This document shows, piece after piece, positions 8,497 through 16,846 of a stretch of 64,000 bases of DNA. Below the pieces are notes generated by a model. It worked only from the letters and a program-made list of their open reading frames with translations, did not search any database and was not told where the DNA came from. Origin of the DNA: Acidaminobacter sp. JC074 (GTDB lineage Bacteria > Bacillota > Clostridia > Peptostreptococcales > Acidaminobacteraceae); NCBI RefSeq assembly GCF_022496765.1, contig NZ_VANV01000028.1:1-64000 (forward strand). The letters run 5' to 3'. The position numbers and the translations under genes were made by a program. Position 1 is the stretch's first letter, and the number at the start of each line of letters is the position of its first letter.

Positions 8497-9951
8497 ATGA
8501 ATCAATTGACGATTATCGGTTTAGGACCGGGATCTAAATCATATTTGACATTAGAAGCGGTAGAAGCTATTAAGGCTTCTGACCTTGTTTATGTTAGAAC
8601 TATGAAACATCCTGTTATGACTTATCTAGAGTCTATCGGTGGAAAGTTTGAATCCTTTGATGACTTTTATGAGTCTTATGACAACTTTGATGATGTTTAT
8701 GAAAACATCGGCAAGGCTGTTCTGGATAAATTATCAGAGGGTGATGTGGTTTATGCTGTACCTGGTAATCCTTTTGTTGCAGAATCAACAGTGGAATACC
8801 TGATTGACCATGTGGACGAAGAGTATATCAAGGTCATTCATGGGGCCAGCTTTATCGATGCCATTGTAACAACTTTAAGAATGGATCCTGTTTATGGTCT
8901 TCAGATCATCGATGGTTTGACCATAGAAGAAAAAGTACCGGATGTGACAAGTGATGCCTTGATCATTCAGGTTTATGACAGTCAGGTAGCTTCCAATGTC
9001 AAGCTACAGCTGATGAACTACTACCATGACGACCATGAAGTGGTTGTTGTAAGAGGTGCTGGTATAGAAGGTGAAGAAGAAATTGTAAGAGTACCTCTTT
9101 ATGAACTGGACAGGGTAGATTGCTTAGACCATTTAACATCGGTTTACATTGAAGCCATTCATCCTGAAGATAGAGAAAAATTCTTTATGCCTGACTTGGT
9201 ACAGGTTATGAAGGCCCTAAGATCGCCAGATGGTTGTCCATGGGATAGAGAGCAAACGCACGAATCTTTAAGACGTTACATTATTGAAGAAGCTTATGAA
9301 GTTGTAGAAGCCATAGATGATGAAGACTTATGGGGTCTTGAAGAAGAACTGGGTGACCTTTTATTACAAGTTGTATTCCATGCAGAAATTGCTGCAGAAA
9401 ATGGATACTTTAACTTTAACGATGTTGTGACAGGCATCTATGAAAAGATGGTTAGAAGACATCCTCATGTATTTGCAGACATTGACGTTGAAAATTCAGA
9501 TGAAGTATTGGTCAACTGGGAAGCCATCAAGAATGAGGAAAAATCTGAAAAGACAGTATCGGACTCCATTTCAAATATAGCCAAGTCTTTTCCGCCGATT
9601 CTTCGTGCAGAAAAGATTCAAAAGAAAATGGCCAAGGTGGGCTTTGACTGGCCAGATTATACAGGTGCCTTAAAGAAGGTTAGAGAAGAACTTCATGAAC
9701 TGGATGAAGCCATTAAATCAGGTGACTTAGACCATGCAGGCTCTGAACTGGGCGATCTTTTATTTGCTGTTGTAAATGTGGCAAGAATTCTAAAGTTAGA
9801 TCCAAGTGATGCTTTGGTTAGGACCAACAACAAGGTTGTAAAGAGATTTTCTTACGTGGAATCTAGTCTTTTAGATCAAGGCAAATCTCTAGAAGAAGAA
9901 TCATTAGAAGCTATGGATGAGCTTTGGGAAAAATCAAAAACATTTGAATAA
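8497..9951 (+). CDS. mazG: YabN-type fusion: tetrapyrrole methylase-like domain plus MazG pyrophosphohydrolase
   Basis: The 484-residue protein fuses two modules. Residues 1-220 resemble the SAM-dependent tetrapyrrole methylase fold (LTIIGLGPGSKSYLTLEA, YAVPGNPFVAESTV). Residues 230-484 carry a MazG nucleoside triphosphate pyrophosphohydrolase duplication, with metal-binding EEAYEVVEAID and EEELGDLLLQVVFHAE in the first copy and a second similar helix pair (LGDLLFAVVNVARI). MazG removes aberrant NTPs or lowers stress nucleotides in the cytosol. The same fusion, YabN, occupies this place in Bacillus. It starts 3 bp after the flippase stop and ends the first operon before the terminator at 9970. 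Confidence 0.93.
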   Translation: MNQLTIIGLGPGSKSYLTLEAVEAIKASDLVYVRTMKHPVMTYLESIGGKFESFDDFYESYDNFDDVYENIGKAVLDKLSEGDVVYAVPGNPFVAESTVEYLIDHVDEEYIKVIHGASFIDAIVTTLRMDPVYGLQIIDGLTIEEKVPDVTSDALIIQVYDSQVASNVKLQLMNYYHDDHEVVVVRGAGIEGEEEIVRVPLYELDRVDCLDHLTSVYIEAIHPEDREKFFMPDLVQVMKALRSPDGCPWDREQTHESLRRYIIEEAYEVVEAIDDEDLWGLEEELGDLLLQVVFHAEIAAENGYFNFNDVVTGIYEKMVRRHPHVFADIDVENSDEVLVNWEAIKNEEKSEKTVSDSISNIAKSFPPILRAEKIQKKMAKVGFDWPDYTGALKKVREELHELDEAIKSGDLDHAGSELGDLLFAVVNVARILKLDPSDALVRTNNKVVKRFSYVESSLLDQGKSLEEESLEAMDELWEKSKTFE

Positions 9952-9969
9952 ATTTTAATTAACTATTAG

Positions 9970-10009
9970 TCTCAAATTGTAAGTGAATATGCAATTTGAG
10001 ATTTTTTTT
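9970..10009 (+). terminator. intrinsic terminator after mazG
   Basis: TCTCAAATTG (9970-9979) pairs perfectly with CAATTTGAGA (9992-10001) and is followed by eight T. It separates the housekeeping operon from the citrate island. Confidence 0.9.
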
Positions 10010-10117
10010 GTTGAGAGAAAATCAGTTTCATATGTTAAATAGTTACAAGAATATATATGACAGGGAAGTTTTTTTGATACTTTTTATATGAAAAATATCT
10101 AATAAATCAAAAATGAC

Positions 10118-10147
10118 TTGTCTTTTTTTGTCTTATGATTCTATACT
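10118..10147 (+). promoter_or_regulatory. candidate promoter of the citrate operon
   Basis: TTGTCT (10118-10123) and TATACT (10142-10147) lie 18 bp apart, 21 bp before the citG start. Upstream A/T tracts (10071-10120) could act as an UP element. The match to consensus at -35 is partial, as expected for a regulated promoter. A binding site for the downstream response regulator was not recognised. Confidence 0.45.
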
Positions 10148-10168
10148 TTTACCTAGAAAGGACAGGGT

Positions 10169-11011
10169 ATGGATCATAGAAAAATTGCATCACTTGTGAA
10201 CAAAGCTATTTTGTATGAGGTTACAACAACACCAAAACCAGGTTTGGTTGACAGAAATAACAGCGGTGCCCATAAGGATATGGATTACTATACCTTTATC
10301 TCAAGTGCTTGTGCTATAGCTGGTGGCTTTTATGAAATAGCTGAAGTTTCCTATGAGTTTGATGGTAAGCCAAAAGATTTGCTCGGGCGTATACGACCAA
10401 TTGGCAAGCAGATGGAAACTGATATGTTTGAGGCGACGTGTGGTATCAATACACATAAAGGAATCATATTTTCGTTGGGAATATTATGTGCTGCTTCTGT
10501 ACAGGTACAAAAAAAAGAAAGTCTAAATGCGGAAAATATTATTGAATATTCAAAAAAAATGACTTTAGGTATAACCGATGAACTAAAAAATGACAAAAGC
10601 CTTGGAAAAACTAATGGTGAACGCTTATATAAAAATTATGGTTTTCTTGGAATAAGAGGTGAAGTTGAAGCAGGTTTTCCATCTGTGATGAAATCGGGAC
10701 TTGACGCTTTAAGAAATTCATATTATACTTTGCAGTGTAAAAATGAATTGTTTATACAAACTTTATTTCAATTGATGACATGTGTTGAGGACTCTAATGT
10801 TTTGTCTAGGCATAATCTTGAAACTCTTAGTGAGGTGCAGGAGATTGCAAAGAATTTTTTAGATGCTGGAGGCATGTTTGATGAGGATGCCATTTCTTAT
10901 GTTGAAGAGATGGACCGTCAATTTATTAAAAGAAATATCAGCCCAGGCGGCTCTGCTGATTTGCTAGCAGTTACATTGTTCCTGGGATTAATAGAAAAAA
11001 TTATAGAATAA
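10169..11011 (+). CDS. citG: triphosphoribosyl-dephospho-CoA synthase
   Basis: CitG condenses ATP with dephospho-CoA to make the precursor of the citrate lyase prosthetic group. The 280-residue protein shows the family motifs TTPKPGLVDRNNSGAHKDMD near the N-terminus and TCGINTHKGIIFSLG in the middle, and ends with a glycine-rich SPGGSADLLAVT. The start follows AAAGGACAGGGT. It is first in the citG-C-D-E-F-X series, an order that differs from the enterobacterial citCDEFXG. A terminator-like hairpin separates it from citC. Loss of CitG would leave the lyase as inactive apo-enzyme. Confidence 0.93.
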   Translation: MDHRKIASLVNKAILYEVTTTPKPGLVDRNNSGAHKDMDYYTFISSACAIAGGFYEIAEVSYEFDGKPKDLLGRIRPIGKQMETDMFEATCGINTHKGIIFSLGILCAASVQVQKKESLNAENIIEYSKKMTLGITDELKNDKSLGKTNGERLYKNYGFLGIRGEVEAGFPSVMKSGLDALRNSYYTLQCKNELFIQTLFQLMTCVEDSNVLSRHNLETLSEVQEIAKNFLDAGGMFDEDAISYVEEMDRQFIKRNISPGGSADLLAVTLFLGLIEKIIE

Positions 11012-11053
11012 ACTGATTGTTTATTAAGAATGATTTATCAAGCTTAGTTCAAG

Positions 11054-11081
11054 GTCAGCACTTTAATGTGCTGGCTTTTTT
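11054..11081 (+). terminator. hairpin with T run between citG and citC
   Basis: GTCAGCAC (11054-11061) pairs with GTGCTGGC (11068-11075) through one G-U pair and is followed by six T. It lies inside the operon, 17 bp before the citC start, so it probably reduces rather than abolishes downstream transcription, or acts as an attenuator. Confidence 0.7.
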
Positions 11082-11097
11082 GTTTTTGTGAGGTTGT

Positions 11098-12114
11098 ATG
11101 GAGAGAGTATATTACTGGGAGTCGAAAGCTTTAACTCAGGTTACTGATTTTTTATGCTACATGGACTTAAGACTAGAAAACTATGATGAGCTGTATGTGA
11201 TCAGGGATAAAAATGAAATTATTGCCACAGGAGCGATCAAAGGTAAAGTTTTAAAGTGTATAGCTGTAAGAGAACATGGAGGCAATCTGATCAATAAAGT
11301 GATGACTCATTTAATTAATCGAGTCAATGAGCTTGGGTACAATGATTGTTTTATATATACAAAACCCTCAGTCTATAAATCCTTTGAATTCTTGGGATTT
11401 AAAAAAATTGCTGTCACTGAAAACGTTGTCCTCATGGAGAATAGTCTTGATGGCTTTAAGGTTTTTTTAAATAATCTTAAGCTATACAAGAAAAAAGGCT
11501 ATAGTGGTGCTGTAGTTGTAAACTGCAATCCTTTTACACTAGGACATAGACATTTGATTGAATATGCAAGTAATCTTTGCGATCACCTTCATGTGTTTCT
11601 TGTTTGGGAGGATGCATCAACATTTTCGAAGGAAGTCAGGTATAACTTGGTTGCAAAAGGTATTTCGCATCTAAAGAATGTGAGTTTGCATAAAGGCATG
11701 GATTATATCATTTCGAATGCGACCTTTCCTTCTTACTTCCTAAAAGATGATGTAGATGTTATTAAGGAGCAGATTAAATTGGACTTGAATATTTTTGAAT
11801 CAATTGCAGAAGTTCTTAATATCACTCATAGATTTATTGGACAAGAACCCTTTAACCCGGTAACAAATATGTACAACCGATTGATGGCTCAAGAACTGTC
11901 TAAAAAAAATATTCAGGTAACAGAAATTAAGAGAAAAGCGGTTGATGGTGAGATTATCAGTGCTTCAAAAGTAAGGGAACTTATAGCTAAGGGGTCCATT
12001 TGCGAAGTTAAGACTTTTGTACCAAACTCGACCTACAATTTTTTACTCAGCTATGAAGGTTTAAAAATCATAGAATGCTTAAGAAAAGAATATAACTCAG
12101 AACATTTAGTTTAG
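11098..12114 (+). CDS. citC: [citrate (pro-3S)-lyase] ligase
   Basis: CitC acetylates the CoA-like prosthetic group on CitD, switching citrate lyase on. The 338-residue protein has an N-terminal acetyltransferase-like region (LRLENYDELYVIRDKNEIIA, to about residue 115). A nucleotidyltransferase domain follows with the HxGH-type motif CNPFTLGHRHLIEYA near residue 145 and the second ISASKVRELI motif near 300. This two-domain build and length are those of CitC. Translation starts at ATG 11098 after GTGAGGTTGT. It is followed 11 bp later by citD. Confidence 0.94.
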   Translation: MERVYYWESKALTQVTDFLCYMDLRLENYDELYVIRDKNEIIATGAIKGKVLKCIAVREHGGNLINKVMTHLINRVNELGYNDCFIYTKPSVYKSFEFLGFKKIAVTENVVLMENSLDGFKVFLNNLKLYKKKGYSGAVVVNCNPFTLGHRHLIEYASNLCDHLHVFLVWEDASTFSKEVRYNLVAKGISHLKNVSLHKGMDYIISNATFPSYFLKDDVDVIKEQIKLDLNIFESIAEVLNITHRFIGQEPFNPVTNMYNRLMAQELSKKNIQVTEIKRKAVDGEIISASKVRELIAKGSICEVKTFVPNSTYNFLLSYEGLKIIECLRKEYNSEHLV

Positions 12115-12125
12115 GAGGAAAAGAC

Positions 12126-12407
12126 ATGAATCAGGCAATAGCAGGAACCTTGGAATCTAGTGATATTCAAATCACACTGAAATATCATGATGAAGATAAA
12201 AATATTATTGAGCTTGAAAGTCAAGTCAAACATTTATTTGGAGATGAAATACTAAGAGTCATCAATCGAGTATTAGATCAACATCAGCTGAAAGGTATTC
12301 ATGTTAGAGCGATTGATAAAGGTGCTTTGAACTGTACAATTAAGGCTAGAATGCAAACGGCGATTTATCGTTTAACTGAATCTGAAATCAATTGGGAGGT
12401 ACTGTAA
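12126..12407 (+). CDS. citD: citrate lyase acyl carrier protein, gamma subunit
   Basis: CitD carries the phosphoribosyl-dephospho-CoA arm that shuttles acetyl and citryl groups between CitF and CitE. The 93-residue sequence begins AIAGTLESSDIQITL, with S11 or S12 as the likely attachment serine. It contains the conserved VRAIDKGALNCTIKARMQTA. It lies 11 bp after citC with AGGAGGAAAAGAC as ribosome site. Its stop codon overlaps the citE start (TAATG), giving strict translational coupling and balanced subunit amounts. Confidence 0.95.
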   Translation: MNQAIAGTLESSDIQITLKYHDEDKNIIELESQVKHLFGDEILRVINRVLDQHQLKGIHVRAIDKGALNCTIKARMQTAIYRLTESEINWEVL

Positions 12408-13276
12408 TGGGTCGTTTAAGAAGAACAATGATGTATGTTCCGGGAAATAACCCGGCTATGTTAACAGATGCTCATATATATGGTGCTGATTCCTTAATGT
12501 TTGACTTAGAAGATTCGGTCTCTCTTAAGGAAAAGGATAGTGCCAGACTACTTGTATATAACCTAGTTAAAAGAACGGATTATGAGACAGAGATTGTTGT
12601 AAGAGTTAATGGTTTAGACACACCATTTGGTCATGATGATATTGTTGCTATGGTAAGGGCTGGTGTTGACGTAATACGATTACCTAAAACAGATTCAAAA
12701 GATGATGTACTAGCGGTGGAGGCAATTATAGAATCTACTGAGCTGTCTCTAGGTCTAAAGGTTGGTACAACAAAAATGATGGCGGCTATTGAAAGTCCTT
12801 TGGGCATTGTAAATGTATACGAAATCGCAAAATCTAGTGACCGTTTGATTGGCATTGCCATTGGCGCAGAAGATTTTGTTACTAATATGAGGACCAATCG
12901 TTCGAAAGCAGGCGTAGAGCTTTTGGCAGCGCGAAGTCAAATTGTATTAGCAGCTAGAGCTGCTGGAATCGCAGCCCTTGATACTGTTTTTTCAGATATT
13001 GAAGACGAATGTACATTTAGAAGAGAAGTTGCTCTTATCAAGCAACTTGGTTTCGATGGTAAGTCGGTCATTAACCCGAGACAGATTGATGTGGTGCATG
13101 AAATTTACCAGCCTTCTGATGAGGAAGTAGATTACGCAAGACAAGTGATATTTGCTATTCAGGAAGCTGAAAAAAAAGGTTTGGGTGTTGTTTCTGTTAA
13201 TGGAAAAATGGTTGATAAGCCAATAGTCGAAAGAGCGAGAAGGGTTTTAAGTTTGTTAGGAGGTCGTCATGCATAG
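12407..13276 (+). CDS. citE: citrate lyase beta subunit (citryl-ACP lyase)
   Basis: CitE cleaves citryl-carrier protein to oxaloacetate and acetyl-carrier protein. The 289-residue TIM-barrel protein has MMYVPGNNPAMLTDAHIYGA, the substrate- and metal-binding LMFDLEDSV, AAIESPLGIVN and the signature AIGAEDFVTNM. ATG 12407 overlaps the citD stop and follows GGGAGGT; an in-frame upstream start at 12392 lies inside citD without its own ribosome site. The 3' end overlaps citF by 8 bp. Confidence 0.95.
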   Translation: MGRLRRTMMYVPGNNPAMLTDAHIYGADSLMFDLEDSVSLKEKDSARLLVYNLVKRTDYETEIVVRVNGLDTPFGHDDIVAMVRAGVDVIRLPKTDSKDDVLAVEAIIESTELSLGLKVGTTKMMAAIESPLGIVNVYEIAKSSDRLIGIAIGAEDFVTNMRTNRSKAGVELLAARSQIVLAARAAGIAALDTVFSDIEDECTFRREVALIKQLGFDGKSVINPRQIDVVHEIYQPSDEEVDYARQVIFAIQEAEKKGLGVVSVNGKMVDKPIVERARRVLSLLGGRHA

Positions 13277-14756
13277 ATTGTTTGAACACGAGTTTTCTTT
13301 TAGGCCAAGTAAGCATAAGAAAGCCACATCCATAAAAATGATTAGACCGGGTGAAGGCAAATTAAGAAAGAGTTTGAAAGATGCTATTGAAGCTTCTGGT
13401 TTAAGAGATGGCATGACGCTTTCTTTTCATCATCATTTCAGGAGTGGTGATTATGTTTTGATGGATGTAATGAAGATTCTAGATGAAATGAATTTTAAGG
13501 ACTTGAAAATAGCAGCTTCTTCATTAACTTCAGCTCATGATGGCTTAGTCGAATACATAAAAAATGGTCTTGTTACAGGCATTCATACAAGTGGTTTAAG
13601 AGGAGTATTAGCTAGAACTATCTCAGGTGGTCTTCTTAATGAACCGGTTGTGATAAGGTCGCATGGGGGAAGAGCACGGGCTATTGAAGCTGGTGATATC
13701 CATATCGATATTGCATTTTTAGGTGTGCCAAGTTCGGATGATTATGGCAATGCCAATGGTCAAGTTGGACAGGCTATATGCGGTTCTCTAGGCTATGCAA
13801 AAATGGATGCTGAATATGCTGACCATGTCATTTTAATTACAGACACTTTGGTTGATTATCCAAACACCCCTGCTAGCATCAATCAGATGAATGTTGATCA
13901 AGTTGTAGTGGTTGATAGAATTGGTGACTCATCAAAAATTGCGTCTGGGGCAACGAGATTTACTAAAAATCCAAAAGAGCTTCTAATTGCCAAACGTGCA
14001 AGTGAAGTTATTATAAACTCCGATTACTTTAAAGAAGGCTTCAGCTTTCAAACCGGTTCTGGCGGTTCATCCTTGGCTGTTACTCGTTTCTTGGAAGAAG
14101 CTATGAAATCTAGAAAGATTACTGCAAGTTTTGCCTTAGGTGGTATTACACAGCCGATGGTTTCGCTACATGAAAAGGGATTGATTAAACAATTGTATGA
14201 CGTTCAAAGCTTTGATCTAAGTGCTGCAGAAAGCATTAAGAAAAGTCCTTTGCATCATGAAATCAGCGCTTCCTTGTATGCAAATCCTCATACAATGGGA
14301 TGTATGGTTAATAGACTGGATGTTGTTATATTAAGTGCTCTTGAAATTGATAAGCATTTCAACGTAAATGTTATGACTGGTTCCGATGGTGTGATTATGG
14401 GTGCATCAGGAGGTCATTGTGATACAGCTGCAGCTGCTAGTTTAACCATCATAGTTGCACCTTTAACTAGGGGAAGAATTCCTACTGTTGTTGAAAAAGT
14501 GGATACAATCATTACACCAGGAGAAAGTGTTGATGTACTTGTAACTGATAGAGGTATAGCAGTTAATCCTAGAAGGCAGGATTTGGTTGAATGTTTTAAC
14601 AAGAGTCATTTGCCAATTAAACCAATAGAAGGATTAGTAGCAGAGGCTGAAGCGATTGTTGGACCGAAACAAGAGATACAACACAATAAGCAAACGGTGG
14701 CTATTGTTGAATATAGAGATGGTAGTGTTATAGATGAAATAAAAGGTATCTCATGA
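13269..14756 (+). CDS. citF: citrate lyase alpha subunit (citrate:acetyl-ACP transferase)
   Basis: CitF exchanges the acetyl group on the carrier for citrate, forming citryl-ACP and free acetate. The 495-residue protein is of normal length. It shows GLRDGMTLSFHHHFRSGDYV, RSHGGRARAIEAG, FLGVPSSDDYGNANG and the glycine-rich MTGSDGVIMGASGGHCDTA typical of this CoA-transferase-like family. The GGAGG ribosome site lies in the end of citE and the genes overlap by 8 bp. It overlaps citX by 4 bp (ATGA). Confidence 0.95.
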   Translation: MHRLFEHEFSFRPSKHKKATSIKMIRPGEGKLRKSLKDAIEASGLRDGMTLSFHHHFRSGDYVLMDVMKILDEMNFKDLKIAASSLTSAHDGLVEYIKNGLVTGIHTSGLRGVLARTISGGLLNEPVVIRSHGGRARAIEAGDIHIDIAFLGVPSSDDYGNANGQVGQAICGSLGYAKMDAEYADHVILITDTLVDYPNTPASINQMNVDQVVVVDRIGDSSKIASGATRFTKNPKELLIAKRASEVIINSDYFKEGFSFQTGSGGSSLAVTRFLEEAMKSRKITASFALGGITQPMVSLHEKGLIKQLYDVQSFDLSAAESIKKSPLHHEISASLYANPHTMGCMVNRLDVVILSALEIDKHFNVNVMTGSDGVIMGASGGHCDTAAAASLTIIVAPLTRGRIPTVVEKVDTIITPGESVDVLVTDRGIAVNPRRQDLVECFNKSHLPIKPIEGLVAEAEAIVGPKQEIQHNKQTVAIVEYRDGSVIDEIKGIS

Positions 14757-15283
14757 ACTGGTGTACACTAGATGAAATCTTAGAGTCAAGAGATAAGAGA
14801 AATGCAATGAGAAAGATTTTAATTTCCCGATATGGGCAATGCTTGGTCTCATTTCATTTAAATATACCGGGACCAGTAAAAGATAAGCTCTTATACAAAA
14901 TAAGTTTGATTGAAGGTCAGAAAGCCCTTATAAATTATTTGAAAAAGAGATGTGTTAGGGTGGTGTATGATTTTATTGAATTTCCTAAAACAGGACCTGA
15001 AGGTGTTTTAATAGTTAAAGAAAAGCCAATGACTTTAAAAAATCTTTTGGTTGACTTTGAATCATTGCATCCGTTAGGAAGGGTATTTGACTTGGATGTT
15101 TATACTGAAAAAGGTCTTGTTTCAAGAGAAGACTTAAAGTTAGAAGCAAGAAGATGTTATGTATGTGATGATTTTGCAAAAGTATGTGCAAGATCAAAAC
15201 ATCATGATATAAACCTCATCATTCAAACGATTGATGAAATGATGAAACAATTTCATAACAATGAATCTCAAAGAGAGATTTAG
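14753..15283 (+). CDS. citX: apo-citrate lyase phosphoribosyl-dephospho-CoA transferase
   Basis: CitX transfers the CitG product onto CitD to make the holo-carrier. The 176-residue protein has the CitX signature HPLGRVFDLDVYTEKG, followed by LVSREDLKLEARRCYVCDD with paired Cys and then KVCARSKHH. It overlaps citF by 4 bp. It is the last lyase gene and is followed 12 bp later by the transporter-binding protein gene, so lyase and uptake genes probably form one transcript. Confidence 0.92.
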   Translation: MNWCTLDEILESRDKRNAMRKILISRYGQCLVSFHLNIPGPVKDKLLYKISLIEGQKALINYLKKRCVRVVYDFIEFPKTGPEGVLIVKEKPMTLKNLLVDFESLHPLGRVFDLDVYTEKGLVSREDLKLEARRCYVCDDFAKVCARSKHHDINLIIQTIDEMMKQFHNNESQREI

Positions 15284-15295
15284 AAGGGGGAAAAA

Positions 15296-16303
15296 ATGAA
15301 AAAAAGTTTGATTTTAATCTTAATCCTTGCCTTAAGTGTAGGGATGGTATTTACAGGATGTTCTAAGGAGGAGGCTGGAGCTGGTGATACAGCAAGTTAT
15401 CCAAATGGAAACCTAGACTTCATCGCTCCTGGAGGTGCAGGCGGCGGTTGGGATTTAACTATCAGAACAACTGCAAAAGTACTAGCTGACACTGGATTGA
15501 TAACAAATCCAATGCCTATAACGAATAAGCCGGGAGCAGGTGGTGGTGTCACTTTATCTCATTTACAAACACTCGATGGCAATGACAAAACACTTGTTGT
15601 TTATTCACCACCATTGATTCTGATTAACTTAAATGGATCTTCTGAGTTCAGTTATAAGAACACAACACCAATATCACGACTAATTGCAGACTATGGTGCT
15701 TTTGTAGTACCTAAGGATTCTAAGTTTGAAAGCATCAATGAAGTTATGATGGCTTTAAAGGAAGATCCTAAGAGTGTGAAGATCGGTGGAAACTCATCTG
15801 CTGGTTCAATGGACCACATTCAATTCTTGATAATAGCCAAAGCTGCTGGTGTTGAAAATCTTGATCAAATTGATTACGTTTCATTCCAAGATGGTGGCGC
15901 AACTGCTCAGATCCTTGGTGGTCATGTGGACTTATTATCAACTGGTTTAGGTGATGTAGAAGCCTTGGTTTCAAGTGGTGATTTAAAAGTGTTAGCACAT
16001 ACAGCCGATCATAGAGTTGGTGAAGGTGTTATGGCAGAAATTCCTACTTGTATTGAAGAAGGTATAGAGGGAACATTCGTAAATTGGAGAGGTATCTTTG
16101 GCCCGCCTAATATGCCTGATTACGCAGTTAAATACTGGTCAGACAAGCTTGGTGAAATGGTAAAGACAAGCGAATGGGATGAGGCGTGTCAAAAAAATGG
16201 ATGGGATAAGTTGTACTTAAATAGCGATGAGTTCTCAACGTTTTTAGATGAAGTAAATACAGAATATGAAACGATTCTTAAAGATATCGGTATGATTAAA
16301 TAG
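15296..16303 (+). CDS. tctC: tripartite tricarboxylate transporter substrate-binding lipoprotein (TctC/Bug family)
   Basis: The 335-residue protein carries a signal peptide with lipobox FTGC (Cys22), so it is tethered outside the membrane. The body shows the Bug-family LDFIAPGGAGGGWDLTIRTT near the start, NKPGAGGGVTLSHL and GGHVDLLSTGLGDV. It would bind citrate or a related tricarboxylate and deliver it to TctAB. Its place directly after the citrate lyase genes supports citrate as substrate. A 14-bp perfect hairpin follows its stop codon and may stabilise this upstream message so that the binding protein is made in excess. Confidence 0.9.
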   Translation: MKKSLILILILALSVGMVFTGCSKEEAGAGDTASYPNGNLDFIAPGGAGGGWDLTIRTTAKVLADTGLITNPMPITNKPGAGGGVTLSHLQTLDGNDKTLVVYSPPLILINLNGSSEFSYKNTTPISRLIADYGAFVVPKDSKFESINEVMMALKEDPKSVKIGGNSSAGSMDHIQFLIIAKAAGVENLDQIDYVSFQDGGATAQILGGHVDLLSTGLGDVEALVSSGDLKVLAHTADHRVGEGVMAEIPTCIEEGIEGTFVNWRGIFGPPNMPDYAVKYWSDKLGEMVKTSEWDEACQKNGWDKLYLNSDEFSTFLDEVNTEYETILKDIGMIK

Positions 16304-16337
16304 TATGATTTCACTAGTTTTTCCTAGTGAAATCATA
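16304..16337 (+). promoter_or_regulatory. perfect 14-bp intercistronic hairpin after tctC
   Basis: TATGATTTCACTAG (16304-16317) and CTAGTGAAATCATA (16324-16337) pair perfectly around a 6-base loop. No T run follows, so it is unlikely to be a strong terminator. Such hairpins between a binding-protein gene and the membrane-component genes often block 3' exonucleases and raise the upstream product. Confidence 0.75.
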
Positions 16338-16356
16338 TAGATAGCGAGGAGTAAGA

Positions 16357-16836
16357 ATGGATAAAAAAATGGATTACAACGCCTTAACTGGTCTTGTTGT
16401 AACATTATTTGGCGCAGTGTATCTGCTGTTAAGTTATATGCTGCCGAGGGCTGCAATAGGCAACGCAATGGATCCTATATATTTTCCGTTAGGATTGGGT
16501 GTTTTGTTAGTTCTTGTTGGATTAGTCTTATTTATTAAGAGTGACAAATCGATGATAAAAGCAGCAGTTGCTTCAATATTTGTTCACTCTGAAAAAGAAA
16601 AAGAAGTATCGAAAATGGTTTTTATAACATGTTTATCAGCTGTACTTTATGGCTTGTTATTCGAACATTTGGGATTTGTTATTTCAACATTTGGCTTTAT
16701 GACGAGCATTTTGTTTTTAACAAATGGAAAGAAAGTCGTAGTGAATCTCTTGGTTGCTTCAATTTTTAGTGTCGGTATATTTGCTCTGTTTAACTATGCG
16801 CTGGGTATCCCTTTACCTGGAATACCATTCATATAG
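16357..16836 (+). CDS. tctB: tripartite tricarboxylate transporter small membrane subunit (TctB)
   Basis: The 159-residue membrane protein has four hydrophobic segments, at roughly 10-28, 43-60, 85-103 and 115-155. It has TctB features such as AMDPIYFPLGLGVLLVLVGL near residues 40-60. TctB is the poorly conserved small permease partner of TctA. The ribosome site GCGAGGAG precedes ATG 16357. It ends 10 bp before tctA. Confidence 0.85.
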   Translation: MDKKMDYNALTGLVVTLFGAVYLLLSYMLPRAAIGNAMDPIYFPLGLGVLLVLVGLVLFIKSDKSMIKAAVASIFVHSEKEKEVSKMVFITCLSAVLYGLLFEHLGFVISTFGFMTSILFLTNGKKVVVNLLVASIFSVGIFALFNYALGIPLPGIPFI

Positions 16837-16846
16837 GAGGTTAGAA

